From positions 1 through 35,013 of the forward strand of contig NZ_BCLI01000009.1 of assembly GCF_001748385.1 (NCBI RefSeq): 35,013 nt of DNA, written 5' to 3'. Made by a program: the position numbers and the translations under genes. Under the pieces are notes generated by a model. That model was not told the DNA's origin. It did not search any database and saw only the letters and a list, made by a program, of their open reading frames with translations. The DNA comes from Vulcanisaeta thermophila. GTDB taxonomy: Archaea; Thermoproteota; Thermoprotei; Thermoproteales; Thermocladiaceae. Shown here piece after piece: positions 25,110 through 32,679 of this stretch (the first letter of the stretch is position 1; every line of letters starts with the position of its first letter).

Positions 25110-25130
25110 AAATAAGCATGCACCCAATCC

Positions 25131-25182
25131 CCTTAAAAACGTATTGTCCCCGGACACTGGACACTGCAGAATGCTTTTTAAC
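25131..25182. promoter_or_regulatory. Divergent promoters of the FAD and molybdopterin oxidoreductases
   Basis: CCTTAAAAAC at 25131-25140 serves the minus-strand ATG 25109 (26 bases). GCTTTTTAAC at 25173-25182 serves the plus-strand GTG 25204 (26-27 bases). Three ACACTG words lie around 25154-25186. Confidence 0.7.
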
Positions 25183-25188
25183 ACTGGT

Positions 25189-25220
25189 ATTGCATGCCCT
25201 GATGTGGTTATTGCATGCCC
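25189..25220. repeat. 11-bp direct repeats flanking the start of the molybdopterin gene
   Basis: ATTGCATGCCC occurs at 25189-25199 and 25210-25220, a 21-bp period (two helical turns), between the TATA box and just inside the coding start. Each contains the palindrome GCATGC. It may be an operator; part of the second copy also encodes the first Cys of the Fe-S motif. Confidence 0.6.
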
Positions 25221-26994
25221 CAGGGATTGTTATGATACCTGCATATTCAATGAGAAGTACAAACCACTCAACGTATTCCCAATAAATGGATTCACATGTG
25301 CAAGGGGGAGGGCTGACCTAAGGAGGAATGAGGTGAATAGGGTTAGGGAGGCTTACGTGGATGGTAAGGAGGTGGATCTAGACACGGCCATTGAGCGTGT
25401 CGCCAAGTTGATAAGGGAGGAGTTGAGGAGGGGGCCCGAGAGGGTCCTCCACGTGGATTATGACGGGAACCAGGGCTTGTTGACGTGGTACTACCCAGCG
25501 AGGCTCTTCAACGCCGTGGGAGCCGCCTCCACCGATTACTCCATATGCTCCGCCGAGGGCCACGCGGCCATTAGGGCTCACTACGGAACCAGCGCCGGCG
25601 CCAGGCCGGAGGATCTGTTGAGGTATGACTCAGCCGTTCTCTGGGCATTCCCAGCGAGCACATCGGCAATCCACATATGGCATATCTTAGTGAGGAGGAG
25701 GATGTACAGGGTCTCCATTGACGTTAGGCTTAGTGATACGGCTAGGAGGTCTGAGAGGGCCATAATAGTTAGGCCGGGCACCGACGTGTTCCTCGCCATT
25801 GGGGTGATTAAGTTATTGATTGAGAATGGGTGGGTGGAGGGTAGGGTTAGGCACTTTGAGGACTTGGCATCCTTCGTGGGTAGGTATGACATTGGGCAAT
25901 TAAGTGAGGTAAGTGGCGTGCCCGTGGATGATATTAAATGGCTCACTGAGTTCTACCATGAGAGGAAACCCATAACCCTCATAGGATTTGCCCTGGGTAG
26001 GACCCTCAATGGTGGTGACGCCATCGGCCTCATCTCACTGATACCGGCATTACTTGGTTTGAAGCGGGGCTTCTACTACTCAAATACGTACGGTTGGGGA
26101 ATAGACTTTGATTACCTGAGGGGTCTGCACATGGGTAAGCCCTCGGTTGTGGTGCCCATGGCCAGGTTTGGGGATTACATCGAGGAGGGTAGGGTGGGCC
26201 TCGTCTATGTTTGGAACTCAAACCCACTATTAACACTGCCCCACGGGGGTGCGCTCAGGGATGCTGTGGAGGAGGGTAGGGTTAGGCTCATTGTTCACGA
26301 CCCATTCTGGTCAGACACGGCTAAGATAGCGGATGTGGTCATACCAGCCCCCACGTTCCTTGAGAAGTACGATGTGGTTTATAGTTACTGGCATGATTAC
26401 CTGGTGTACAATGAACCCGTGAGAAGGCCCCTGGGAATCCCCGAGTACGAGCTTATTAGGCGTATAGCCAAGGCCATGGGTCTCGACCACCCATTGCTCA
26501 CGGAGGATCCCTGGCACGCCGTTGATGTAGCCATAAGGGGTGCTGGAGTAACGTTGGAGGAGTTAGTGAGGAGGAAGTTCGTTAAGATAAGCCCCAGGTA
26601 CGTGAACGAGGACTCGGAACCAGACGCGCACCCACTACCCAACCCCACACCACCAAACAGGTTGGGTGTTGACGAGGCTTACCTGGTCTTCGCATCACAC
26701 CCACTCTACACCAATACCCAATTCCGTGAGGTCTATGGTGAGCTGAGGCCCGTGGTTTATACACATGATTATGAGGGATTGGTTAAGCTGGAGACCGAGT
26801 ACTCAAGCATCACTGTTAGGGCTGTGCGTGACCCAGGCATACCACCTGGGGTTATACTCATGTACAAGAACTCCCTGAGGGATTTAGGGGGTAGGTTCGT
26901 TAATGATTTAATGAGACCAGAAATGGGTAGGTACGGTGGAACACCGAGGATCAACGGTGTTAGGGTCAGGGTCCGTGTAATAAAGACAAGTTAA
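25204..26994 (+). CDS. Molybdopterin (Mo/W) oxidoreductase catalytic subunit
   Basis: A 596-residue member of the DMSO reductase/formate dehydrogenase superfamily. C5, C9, C13 and C32 (CPRDCYDTC...CARG) form the N-terminal 4Fe-4S site. C115 in YSICSAEG is the probable metal ligand. VVIPAPTFLEKYDVVYSY and a C-terminal cofactor-binding domain (FASHPLYTNTQFREVYG) follow. No Tat signal, so it is cytoplasmic. No Fe-S electron-transfer or membrane subunit lies next to it, which is odd for respiratory enzymes. GTG 25204 is 26-27 bases from the TATA box; the longer frame overlaps the divergent gene and its promoter. Electron donor and acceptor are unknown. Confidence 0.9.
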   Translation: MVIACPRDCYDTCIFNEKYKPLNVFPINGFTCARGRADLRRNEVNRVREAYVDGKEVDLDTAIERVAKLIREELRRGPERVLHVDYDGNQGLLTWYYPARLFNAVGAASTDYSICSAEGHAAIRAHYGTSAGARPEDLLRYDSAVLWAFPASTSAIHIWHILVRRRMYRVSIDVRLSDTARRSERAIIVRPGTDVFLAIGVIKLLIENGWVEGRVRHFEDLASFVGRYDIGQLSEVSGVPVDDIKWLTEFYHERKPITLIGFALGRTLNGGDAIGLISLIPALLGLKRGFYYSNTYGWGIDFDYLRGLHMGKPSVVVPMARFGDYIEEGRVGLVYVWNSNPLLTLPHGGALRDAVEEGRVRLIVHDPFWSDTAKIADVVIPAPTFLEKYDVVYSYWHDYLVYNEPVRRPLGIPEYELIRRIAKAMGLDHPLLTEDPWHAVDVAIRGAGVTLEELVRRKFVKISPRYVNEDSEPDAHPLPNPTPPNRLGVDEAYLVFASHPLYTNTQFREVYGELRPVVYTHDYEGLVKLETEYSSITVRAVRDPGIPPGVILMYKNSLRDLGGRFVNDLMRPEMGRYGGTPRINGVRVRVRVIKTS

Positions 26995-27088
26995 TGCATA
27001 ATTTATGGTTTGATAGACACTGCAATTATCATTACAATGCAAATAATGCCTATTCCCCTCCGTATCCTCATGATAAATTGCCGGTTAT

Positions 27089-27098
27089 GTTTTAAAGG
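27089..27098 (+). promoter_or_regulatory. TATA box of the gene at 27120
   Basis: GTTTTAAAGG is centred 26-27 bases before ATG 27120, indicating a leaderless message. Confidence 0.65.
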
Positions 27099-27119
27099 GG
27101 TTAATTATACGTCAGGGAA

Positions 27120-27521
27120 ATGTCCACCGAATTACTAAAGGCTGAGGTGGGTAGGATCAGGAGGGTCGTTAGATCCGTGGGTTTTAGAAAGGGTGCGTGC
27201 CTTGACAGTTTCGAGGTCTTTGATGCCATTCATAAAATTGAGGATAGATCAAGGCGTGGGTTGTGGGTTCTTGGCTGGAATGAGTATTCCGTGGGTGGTG
27301 GGTTGGTCATGTTTATTAGGTTGGTTAATGAGGATGGTTATCAATTCCTAGTGAGGGTTAGGTTCAACATTGGTACACTGAGCCTCGAGGTACCCCTGGA
27401 CAGCATGTACTCCCTGGGTGAGTTTAGGGGTATAACCGCCGTGAGGGTTGGTGACCACGTCCAAATAGTGGGTAGAATTTACTGTGTGGAGGATGTGCGC
27501 ATTAGGCGGTTAAGGTGGTGA
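27120..27521 (+). CDS. Protein of unknown function, 133 aa
   Basis: A soluble alpha/beta protein: an N-terminal basic helix ([21 protein letters not shown]), a region with [12 protein letters not shown], then alternating beta strands ([34 protein letters not shown]) that look like a small beta-barrel. Two Cys residues lie far apart. No family is recognised. ATG 27120 has a TATA box at the leaderless spacing, supporting a real gene. Its end overlaps the radical SAM gene on the opposite strand by 12 bases. Confidence 0.7.
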   Translation: MSTELLKAEVGRIRRVVRSVGFRKGACLDSFEVFDAIHKIEDRSRRGLWVLGWNEYSVGGGLVMFIRLVNEDGYQFLVRVRFNIGTLSLEVPLDSMYSLGEFRGITAVRVGDHVQIVGRIYCVEDVRIRRLRW

Positions 27522-28658
27522 TGAGCCAGTCTTAACGTGAACCTTACTCCTCAACTCCTCAATTTGCTCCCTGGTTATCCTGGTATAGCGTGAGAAGAGT
27601 TGTATGGGTACGTAGGCAAACCTCTCACCCAGCTTCCACGTGGGTTGAACCTTACCCGCAATACTCACCTTGGCACCGCAGAACTTGCACCTGCCGTCCT
27701 CCGTGAGGTTCACCTCAAGTATTTCAAACCCCCTTCTCCTAATAACCACCCTACCGCAGTTGGGGCAGTACGTATTCTCCAGGGGGTGCCCCAAGACATT
27801 GCCTATGTACACGTACCTAAGGCCCTCCCTCTTGGCTAACTCTGCGTGTTTCTCCAGGGTCTCCACGGGCGTGGACGGGAGGTAATCAAGCTTGTAGTCT
27901 GGGTGGAATCTTAGGAAGTGTATTGGTGTGTCGGGCCCCAGGTTATCGTAAACCCACCTAACGAGTTTACGTGCATACTCAAGGTTATCGCCAATCTCTG
28001 GAACCACCAGATCCGTTATCTCTACGTAGATCCCCCTCCTCCTCATCTCAAGGATTGTTTCGAAAATGGGCTCAGGATCGGGGACTAACGCGTACTTCCT
28101 GAGGAACCTGGGGTCTGCATTCCCCTTAAAGTCCACCGTAGCTGCGTCGAGGAATTTAGAGAGGTAGTCCACGGCTTCGTCGGTCATGTAGCCGTTGGTT
28201 ACGAATGTGTTGAATAAACCGTGCTTCCTCGCCAGGGTACCCACGTCGTAGGCGAACTCGGCGAATATGCTTGGTTCGTTGTATGTGTACGTGATTCCCT
28301 GGGCCCCGTAGGCCTCTGCTAACTCCACGAGTTGCTCAGGGGTTACCTCGAAGCCCTCCAGGACCCTCCTTTGGCTTATGTCGAAGTTCTGGCAGTATTG
28401 GCATGCCCAGGAGCACCCGTAGGTGGAGAAGGAGAGCACCATGGATCCTGGGTTGAAGTGGTAAAGGGGTTTCTTCTCTATGGGGTCCACGGCAATGGCC
28501 GATATCCTACCGTAAACCATTAAGTATAGGGAGCCGCCTACGTTCCACCTGACACCGCAGAAGCCGTACTGACCATCGGACAACTTGCACCTCCTGGCGC
28601 AGGCTAAGCACTCAATCCTCCCATCCGGTAAATTTCGATAAAGGCTCGCCTGCTTCAC
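27510..28658 (-). CDS. AmmeMemoRadiSam-type radical SAM enzyme
   Basis: About 382 residues. An N-terminal four-Cys segment (C17, C20, C24, C34: CLACARRC...GFCGVR) precedes the radical SAM cluster C82-x3-C86-x2-C89 (GCSWACQYC). [14 protein letters not shown] and TVDFKGN are typical of the PFL-activase-like AmrS group, and a C-terminal zinc ribbon (YCPNCG...CKFCG) is also seen. It uses S-adenosylmethionine to form a radical; AmrS usually acts with AmrA/AmrB, which are not in this window. GTG 28658 is chosen because it begins the conserved region and sits about 27 bases from a TATA box. Longer starts such as ATG 28751 overlap the eS26 promoter. Likely pathway: modification or metabolism linked to Memo-like proteins; uncertain. 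Confidence 0.87.
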   Translation of the reverse strand: MKQASLYRNLPDGRIECLACARRCKLSDGQYGFCGVRWNVGGSLYLMVYGRISAIAVDPIEKKPLYHFNPGSMVLSFSTYGCSWACQYCQNFDISQRRVLEGFEVTPEQLVELAEAYGAQGITYTYNEPSIFAEFAYDVGTLARKHGLFNTFVTNGYMTDEAVDYLSKFLDAATVDFKGNADPRFLRKYALVPDPEPIFETILEMRRRGIYVEITDLVVPEIGDNLEYARKLVRWVYDNLGPDTPIHFLRFHPDYKLDYLPSTPVETLEKHAELAKREGLRYVYIGNVLGHPLENTYCPNCGRVVIRRRGFEILEVNLTEDGRCKFCGAKVSIAGKVQPTWKLGERFAYVPIQLFSRYTRITREQIEELRSKVHVKTGSSPP

Positions 28659-28680
28659 AACACAGAATGGCTTTGGCCTC

Positions 28681-28740
28681 GTTATAAAACTTAGCCCGTG
28701 TTTCAGTGCAGTGATGTATGAGGGGGTATGTTTTATAAAT
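28681..28740. promoter_or_regulatory. Promoters of the radical SAM gene (-) and eS26 gene (+)
   Basis: GTTATAAAAC at 28681-28690 is about 27 bases from the minus-strand GTG 28658. TTTTATAAAT at 28731-28740 is 26-27 bases before ATG 28762. Confidence 0.65.
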
Positions 28741-28761
28741 TGCTGAGTCATCGTTACCTGT

Positions 28762-29184
28762 ATGCCGAAGAAGAGGAAGAACCGTGGTCGCCACAAGGGT
28801 GATAAGGGTAAAGAACCAATGGTTTACTGTGACAACTGCGGTAAGCTGGTCCCCAGGTCAAAGGCTGTTAGGGTCACCGTGCCCTACTCACCAGTGCCCA
28901 CTGACCTTGCCAGGGAGTTGGAGAAGCAGGGTGCCATAGTGCCCAGGTACTACGTAACAAAGACCTACTGCATAAACTGCGCCATTTACCTGGGAATACT
29001 CAAGGTTAGGGCCGAGGATGAGAGGAAGAAGAGGGAGAGTATCGCCAGGGTACCCATACGTAGGGAGGTTAGTACCGTGGCCGCCGCAGCCACGAACCAA
29101 CCCAGGCCGGCCCAGCCCTCCACAGCGCCAGCTCCCAATCAACCACAGCAGGCGGGTCAGGAGCAGGGTGGGGTTAAACCTTAA
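28762..29184 (+). CDS. rps26e: Small ribosomal subunit protein eS26
   Basis: A 140-residue protein starting [19 protein letters not shown], the hallmark of archaeal S26e. The zinc-binding cysteines are CDNC near residue 21 and CINC near 71, and [10 protein letters not shown] ends the conserved domain at about residue 95. It belongs to the small subunit near the mRNA exit. It has an extra ~45-residue tail rich in Ala, Pro and Gln ([17 protein letters not shown]), longer than I expect for the family. ATG 28762 is 26-27 bases from a TATA box. It is unusual only in its tail; this gene is the best archaeal marker in the window. Confidence 0.95.
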   Translation: MPKKRKNRGRHKGDKGKEPMVYCDNCGKLVPRSKAVRVTVPYSPVPTDLARELEKQGAIVPRYYVTKTYCINCAIYLGILKVRAEDERKKRESIARVPIRREVSTVAAAATNQPRPAQPSTAPAPNQPQQAGQEQGGVKP

Positions 29185-29220
29185 CCTTTAAATTACCCCC
29201 CTTAAGACACTGTTTTGTTT

Positions 29221-29622
29221 ATGGCTAATAAAACGGACAGGAACATTGACACAGAGAGGATTGAGTACCTAAGCACTGAGACGTCTAGGAGGGTGCCCAC
29301 TAAGTTGGAGTTATTATTCGTGGATAACCCACAGAACTTCATGAAGGATTTCAGGGTGGTGTTTGATCTATCCGTCATTAAGGAGATAACCCTGGGCAGG
29401 AGCCCCGAGAATATGGTGGTTATCCCAGACCCCACGGTATCCAGGAAGCACGCCGTGATCACGGTGGTCAATGATGAGGGTTTGATAAAGGATCTCAACA
29501 GCACCAATGGAACCTACGTGCTGGAGAATGGGTCATTCCACAGGATTAATGAGTATAGGTTTAGGAGTGAGGTTGTGGTCAGGCTTGGTTACTACACGGT
29601 GATAAAGCTTTCATTGATGTAG
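29221..29622 (+). CDS. FHA-domain protein
   Basis: A 133-residue protein with an N-terminal 35-residue leader and one FHA domain: ITLGRSPEN, IPDPTVSRKHAVI and IKDLNSTNGTYV are the conserved phosphothreonine-binding loops, with the Arg, Ser-Arg-x-His and Asn-Gly residues all present. FHA domains bind phosphothreonine peptides. The leader has Thr-rich TERIEYLSTETSRR, a plausible kinase target. It is convergent with the membrane kinase at 29611, and their 3' ends overlap by 12 bases, so the two probably act in one signalling pair. ATG 29221 is preferred over TTG 29215. TATA-like CTTTAAATT lies about 31 bases upstream. Confidence 0.92.
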   Translation: MANKTDRNIDTERIEYLSTETSRRVPTKLELLFVDNPQNFMKDFRVVFDLSVIKEITLGRSPENMVVIPDPTVSRKHAVITVVNDEGLIKDLNSTNGTYVLENGSFHRINEYRFRSEVVVRLGYYTVIKLSLM

Positions 29623-31266
29623 TGAGTTCATTAGTGAGGATATAACGGTGAGGTACTCACTAACGGATTGGGGCCTCCTGTCCGGGTTCAACTCCAGCCC
29701 CTTCATCACCACATCGGCGAGCTGTGGCGGTACGTCAACCCTGAACCTGGTAATGGGCGGCACCAAAACCTGCCCTGTGGTTAGCCTATGCATGTGCGGG
29801 TTCACCCCCGTGAGCATTTCATAGAGGATGCATGATAGTGAGTAGATGTCCGACCTAACATCCGCAATGCCCCTACTAACCTCGGGTGCTGAGTAGGCTA
29901 TGGAGAATTGAGACACGTAGGACTTACCACCAATCATGATCTTGGCAGCGCCCAAATCACCGAGCTTAACAATGCTCCTCTCCTTATCCTTAAATAGTAT
30001 ATTCTCAGGCTTCAGGTCTAGGTGTAGTATATTCATACTGTGGAGCTCCGAGAGGGCCATGGCGATTGAATGGGCAACCCTAAGGAATTGGGGCAGGTCC
30101 AACGGCCCCTTCTCACGGAGTAGGTCCCTCAATGAGCCACCCTCCATGTACTCCATGACCAGGTAGGGAGGGTCCTCTAGGTAGCTCTCCAGGGATTTAT
30201 AGGGTATCTTATCATCGGAGGGTATGTGAACCTCAAAGACCCTAACAATCCTGGGGCTATCAATGAGCAGGTACTCACTCATCTCCTTCCTGAATGAGTT
30301 GAGGACCCTTTGATCATTAGCCAGCGGGTTCCCCCTGGAGTCCCTGTCCTTAAGGACCTTGATTGCGTAGACCCTACCACTCTCATCCCTACCCTTCAAA
30401 ACGTAGCTAAAGCCACCCACTGCAATGACCCCCTCGATTAAGTACTTACCACCTATCCACGCACCAATCCAGGAAAGCGGCGGTGCCAATCCCCTAATAT
30501 ACCTAAGCTTGGGCGATCTTAGGTATAGTATGATTAGTACCAGGGCCGTTATTGACGTTAACACCCAGTAAACGTTTGTTATGGAGTAGAACATCCTAAC
30601 TAGGATGAGTAGGGCTGTTATCATGGCAATGTAATTGGTGAATCTCCTGAGCATGACCATTGAGGAGAGGGCGGCGGGTAATTCGAGGAAGACCGCCGTG
30701 TAACTATTATGCATATAGTACAACTGCAGTGCCATGGGTACTACTAACACCATGCCCAGGTAAATCATTACCCAATCCATGACATCCTCAGGGAGATTAA
30801 CATTGTACATAAGCACCGAGTTCCTTAGGTTTATTATTATGGATGCCATGAAGATGAGGGCGGCATTAACAAGTAGGTAATAACTGGGTAGTAAAATCAA
30901 TGAGTAGCCCTGGTACAGGAGGTATGATAGGTAAACAGCCAATAATGCACTGGACACCCTAATGTCCAAGCCCCTGAGGCCGAGAATAACTATCGAGAGT
31001 CCCAGTACAACGGCTAGTGTGTACTGTATCTCGGCGAATGAGCTATAAAGCGCGAAACCCAGTGCCAGTACTATCTCGGTTATTAGGGGTATCGAGATCC
31101 AGGAAGACCTGAGTGGGTACCTACGGAACAGGTTGTACGAGAGCACGAAGAGCGCGATTAGTAGCATCATTGAGTTGAAATTGACACCAATGATGGGAAG
31201 GAGGCTAAGATAGAGTATGGTACCGGGCAGCGCCTTTATTACCTTATCCGCATTAATCGAAACCAC
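29611..31266 (-). CDS. Membrane-bound Ser/Thr protein kinase
   Basis: About 551 residues. The first ~255 form roughly 8-10 hydrophobic segments (for example IVLALGFALYSS, VMIYLGMVLVVPMAL, VLTSITALVLIILYL). The rest is a Hanks-type kinase: VGGFSYVLKG glycine loop, K303 (YAIKVL), EYMEGGSL hinge, D417 in HLDLKPEN (HRD replaced by HLD), D437 in GDLGAAK (DFG as DLG), and SAPE. All catalytic residues are present, so it should be active, with the kinase in the cytoplasm. The membrane part could sense a signal; no known sensor domain was seen. GTG 31266 is 27 bases from a TATA box, so it is preferred to TTG 31275. Its likely partner or substrate is the convergent FHA protein. Confidence 0.9.
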   Translation of the reverse strand: MVSINADKVIKALPGTILYLSLLPIIGVNFNSMMLLIALFVLSYNLFRRYPLRSSWISIPLITEIVLALGFALYSSFAEIQYTLAVVLGLSIVILGLRGLDIRVSSALLAVYLSYLLYQGYSLILLPSYYLLVNAALIFMASIIINLRNSVLMYNVNLPEDVMDWVMIYLGMVLVVPMALQLYYMHNSYTAVFLELPAALSSMVMLRRFTNYIAMITALLILVRMFYSITNVYWVLTSITALVLIILYLRSPKLRYIRGLAPPLSWIGAWIGGKYLIEGVIAVGGFSYVLKGRDESGRVYAIKVLKDRDSRGNPLANDQRVLNSFRKEMSEYLLIDSPRIVRVFEVHIPSDDKIPYKSLESYLEDPPYLVMEYMEGGSLRDLLREKGPLDLPQFLRVAHSIAMALSELHSMNILHLDLKPENILFKDKERSIVKLGDLGAAKIMIGGKSYVSQFSIAYSAPEVSRGIADVRSDIYSLSCILYEMLTGVNPHMHRLTTGQVLVPPITRFRVDVPPQLADVVMKGLELNPDRRPQSVSEYLTVISSLMNSLHQ

Positions 31267-31277
31267 GCAAAGCAAGT

Positions 31278-31297
31278 GTAATAAAGGGCATATAAAG
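31278..31297. promoter_or_regulatory. Overlapping divergent promoters (kinase and acylphosphatase)
   Basis: GTAATAAAGG at 31278-31287 is 26-27 bases before ATG 31309. CATATAAAG at 31289-31297 is 27 bases from the minus-strand GTG 31266. The boxes cross, so the two transcription starts should compete. Confidence 0.65.
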
Positions 31298-31308
31298 TTG
31301 AGCCATTA

Positions 31309-31590
31309 ATGGGGATCAGGAGGGTCCACGTGTTAGTAAGGGGTCTGGTCCAGGGCGTGGGTTTCAGGGCCTTTGTTGCCAGGAATGCCAGGAGGTTGGG
31401 CGTTAAGGGCTTCGTTAGGAACCTACCCGATGGGTTCACCGTCGAGGTTGTGGCCGAGGGTGAGGAGGACAGCGTGAACAAACTCCTGGAACTAATTAGG
31501 AGGGGGCCGCCGGGCGCCGTGGTGGAGGACGTGGAGGTGATTGATGAAACACCCACTGGTGAATTCCAGGACTTCCAAATAACGTATTAA
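31309..31590 (+). CDS. acyP: Acylphosphatase
   Basis: A 93-residue protein with the complete acylphosphatase signature: HVLVRGLVQGVGFRAFVARNA contains the phosphate-binding loop and the catalytic Arg (GFR), GFVRNLPDGFTVEVVAEG holds the catalytic Asn, and the C-terminus is QDFQITY. Length and layout are normal for the family (about 90-100). It hydrolyses acyl phosphates such as acetyl phosphate or 1,3-bisphosphoglycerate. It is transcribed alone, divergent from the kinase; its stop overlaps the Nudix stop by 4 bases. Confidence 0.95.
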   Translation: MGIRRVHVLVRGLVQGVGFRAFVARNARRLGVKGFVRNLPDGFTVEVVAEGEEDSVNKLLELIRRGPPGAVVEDVEVIDETPTGEFQDFQITY

Positions 31591-32051
31591 ACACACCTCA
31601 TTAAACCACCACGGCAGGGTTTGAAACCGTTCCTAACAAGGTCCATTAACAACTGCCTTGCCGTGTCCGTTAAATCCAGCCTCATGGCCTCATCAACACT
31701 GAATATGCCCAGATCCACCGCATCACTGGAGGCCCTGGGCTCACCACCCAGTGGCTCGATTAGGTAGTCCAGGAGGAGGAAGTGGTACTTAACGGCCCCA
31801 TTACTATCCCTCTCGATGTATTGGTAAATACCAAAGAGCCCAGTGACCCTGCCCCTAACCCCCGTCTCCTCGTACAACTCCCTTAGCACCGCCTCCTCAG
31901 GGTTCTCGCCAGCCTCGACCATGCCGCCGGGAATGGACCACTTACCCGCATTGGGTTCACTACCCCTCTTAATCAGTAGTATCCTGTTACCCTCGTAAAC
32001 AACCACAGCACCAACACCAACCAATGGGTACCTTGGGTACTCCCTAGACAC
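31587..32051 (-). CDS. Nudix hydrolase (ADP-ribose pyrophosphatase-like)
   Basis: A 154-residue protein. The Nudix box is GGMVEAGENPEEAVLRELYEETGV (read as two parts, GGMVEAGENPEEAV and LRELYEETGV), with all catalytic Glu residues present. Strand VVVYEGNRILLIKRG before it and a KYHFLLLDYLIEP strand after it are usual for the ADP-ribose/NADH pyrophosphatase type. The C-terminus is extended slightly past the fold (CRGGLMRCV). GTG 32051 lies 25-26 bases from a TATA box and begins the conserved domain; the longer ATG frame crosses the divergent gene's promoter. Exact nucleotide substrate unknown. Confidence 0.92.
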   Translation of the reverse strand: MSREYPRYPLVGVGAVVVYEGNRILLIKRGSEPNAGKWSIPGGMVEAGENPEEAVLRELYEETGVRGRVTGLFGIYQYIERDSNGAVKYHFLLLDYLIEPLGGEPRASSDAVDLGIFSVDEAMRLDLTDTARQLLMDLVRNGFKPCRGGLMRCV

Positions 32052-32071
32052 CGGTGTGGCTTTGCTCGTGA

Positions 32072-32105
32072 CTTTTAAATTTTGCCGAGGGCAAAGCTTT
32101 TTACC
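32072..32105. promoter_or_regulatory. Divergent promoters (Nudix gene and gene at 32125)
   Basis: CTTTTAAATT at 32072-32081 serves the minus-strand GTG 32051. GCTTTTTACC at 32096-32105 serves the plus-strand GTG 32125, about 25 bases away. Confidence 0.6.
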
Positions 32106-32124
32106 AAGCCCCAGTACCCACCGT

Positions 32125-32376
32125 GTGGAGTGCAATAATGAGTATGTGAGGAGGATTGTGAATGAATTAATGAACACAGAGCCCATAGAAGCCTACCAGA
32201 CCCTGATAGAGGAGGGGTGCTTTGGGAGGGCCATGATTTACGAGGTTGGTGGTAAGTACGTAATCTACATGAAGGACGAGGAGAATGCCTGCGTGGAGGA
32301 GACCCAATCCCTAGATAGGGCTAGGGAATTGGCTAGGGCATTCACCGACTCCGTGTGTAGCGGCCATGAGGATTAA
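32125..32376 (+). CDS. Protein of unknown function, 83 aa
   Basis: A small acidic alpha/beta protein: helix VRRIVNELMNTEPIEAYQTLI, strands MIYEVGGKYVIYMKDEE, and a C-terminal helix RARELARAFTDSV. Four Cys residues are present but not in a known metal motif. No family is recognised. GTG 32125 fits the promoter spacing; the frame is open further upstream but overlaps the divergent Nudix promoter. Its end overlaps the MoaD-like gene by 11 bases, so they are one operon and may work together. Confidence 0.65.
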   Translation: MECNNEYVRRIVNELMNTEPIEAYQTLIEEGCFGRAMIYEVGGKYVIYMKDEENACVEETQSLDRARELARAFTDSVCSGHED

Positions 32377-32647
32377 CGTAGTATTCTCGGGCGTTTTCCA
32401 CGAGGTGATGGGGACCATAGAGTTAGTGGTGGAGCTTAGGGATGGGTCTACGGTTAGGGACCTAGTGAATAAGTTGATTGAGATTAATGGTAGGGTTAAG
32501 GAGATGTTATTGAGTGATGATGGATCGTTAAGGCAGGAATGCCTAATAATAATTAATGGTAGGGATATACACTGGCTTAGGGGTCTCGATACCGAGCTCC
32601 ACAGTGACGACAAAGTACTCATAGCCCATAGGGTGTTCCTCGCATAA
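32366..32647 (+). CDS. MoaD/ThiS-like ubiquitin-fold protein without C-terminal Gly-Gly
   Basis: A 93-residue beta-grasp protein: INVVFSGVFHEVMG, the central GSTVRDLVNKLIEI, then IIINGRDIHWLRGLDTELHSDDKVLIAHRVFLA. The NGRDI...LDTELHSDDKV stretch is typical of MoaD/ThiS. The essential C-terminal Gly-Gly is missing (ends RVFLA), so it cannot carry a thiocarboxylate unless it is processed or works in another way. It overlaps the 83-aa gene by 11 bases. Role in molybdopterin or sulfur transfer is therefore uncertain; a regulatory or binding role is possible. The Mo enzyme at 25204 is 5 kb away. Confidence 0.8.
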   Translation: MRINVVFSGVFHEVMGTIELVVELRDGSTVRDLVNKLIEINGRVKEMLLSDDGSLRQECLIIINGRDIHWLRGLDTELHSDDKVLIAHRVFLA

Positions 32648-32679
32648 AACTTATTTACACAATGAATCACTACTTTATT

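Noticed and set aside
25060-25203. Upstream extension of the molybdopterin gene to ATG 25060
   Set aside because: It would cross the divergent promoters and the start of the FAD gene, and the extra residues resemble no Fe-S domain.
28659-28796. Longer start for the radical SAM protein
   Set aside because: It overlaps the eS26 start and promoter; the conserved domain begins at GTG 28658.
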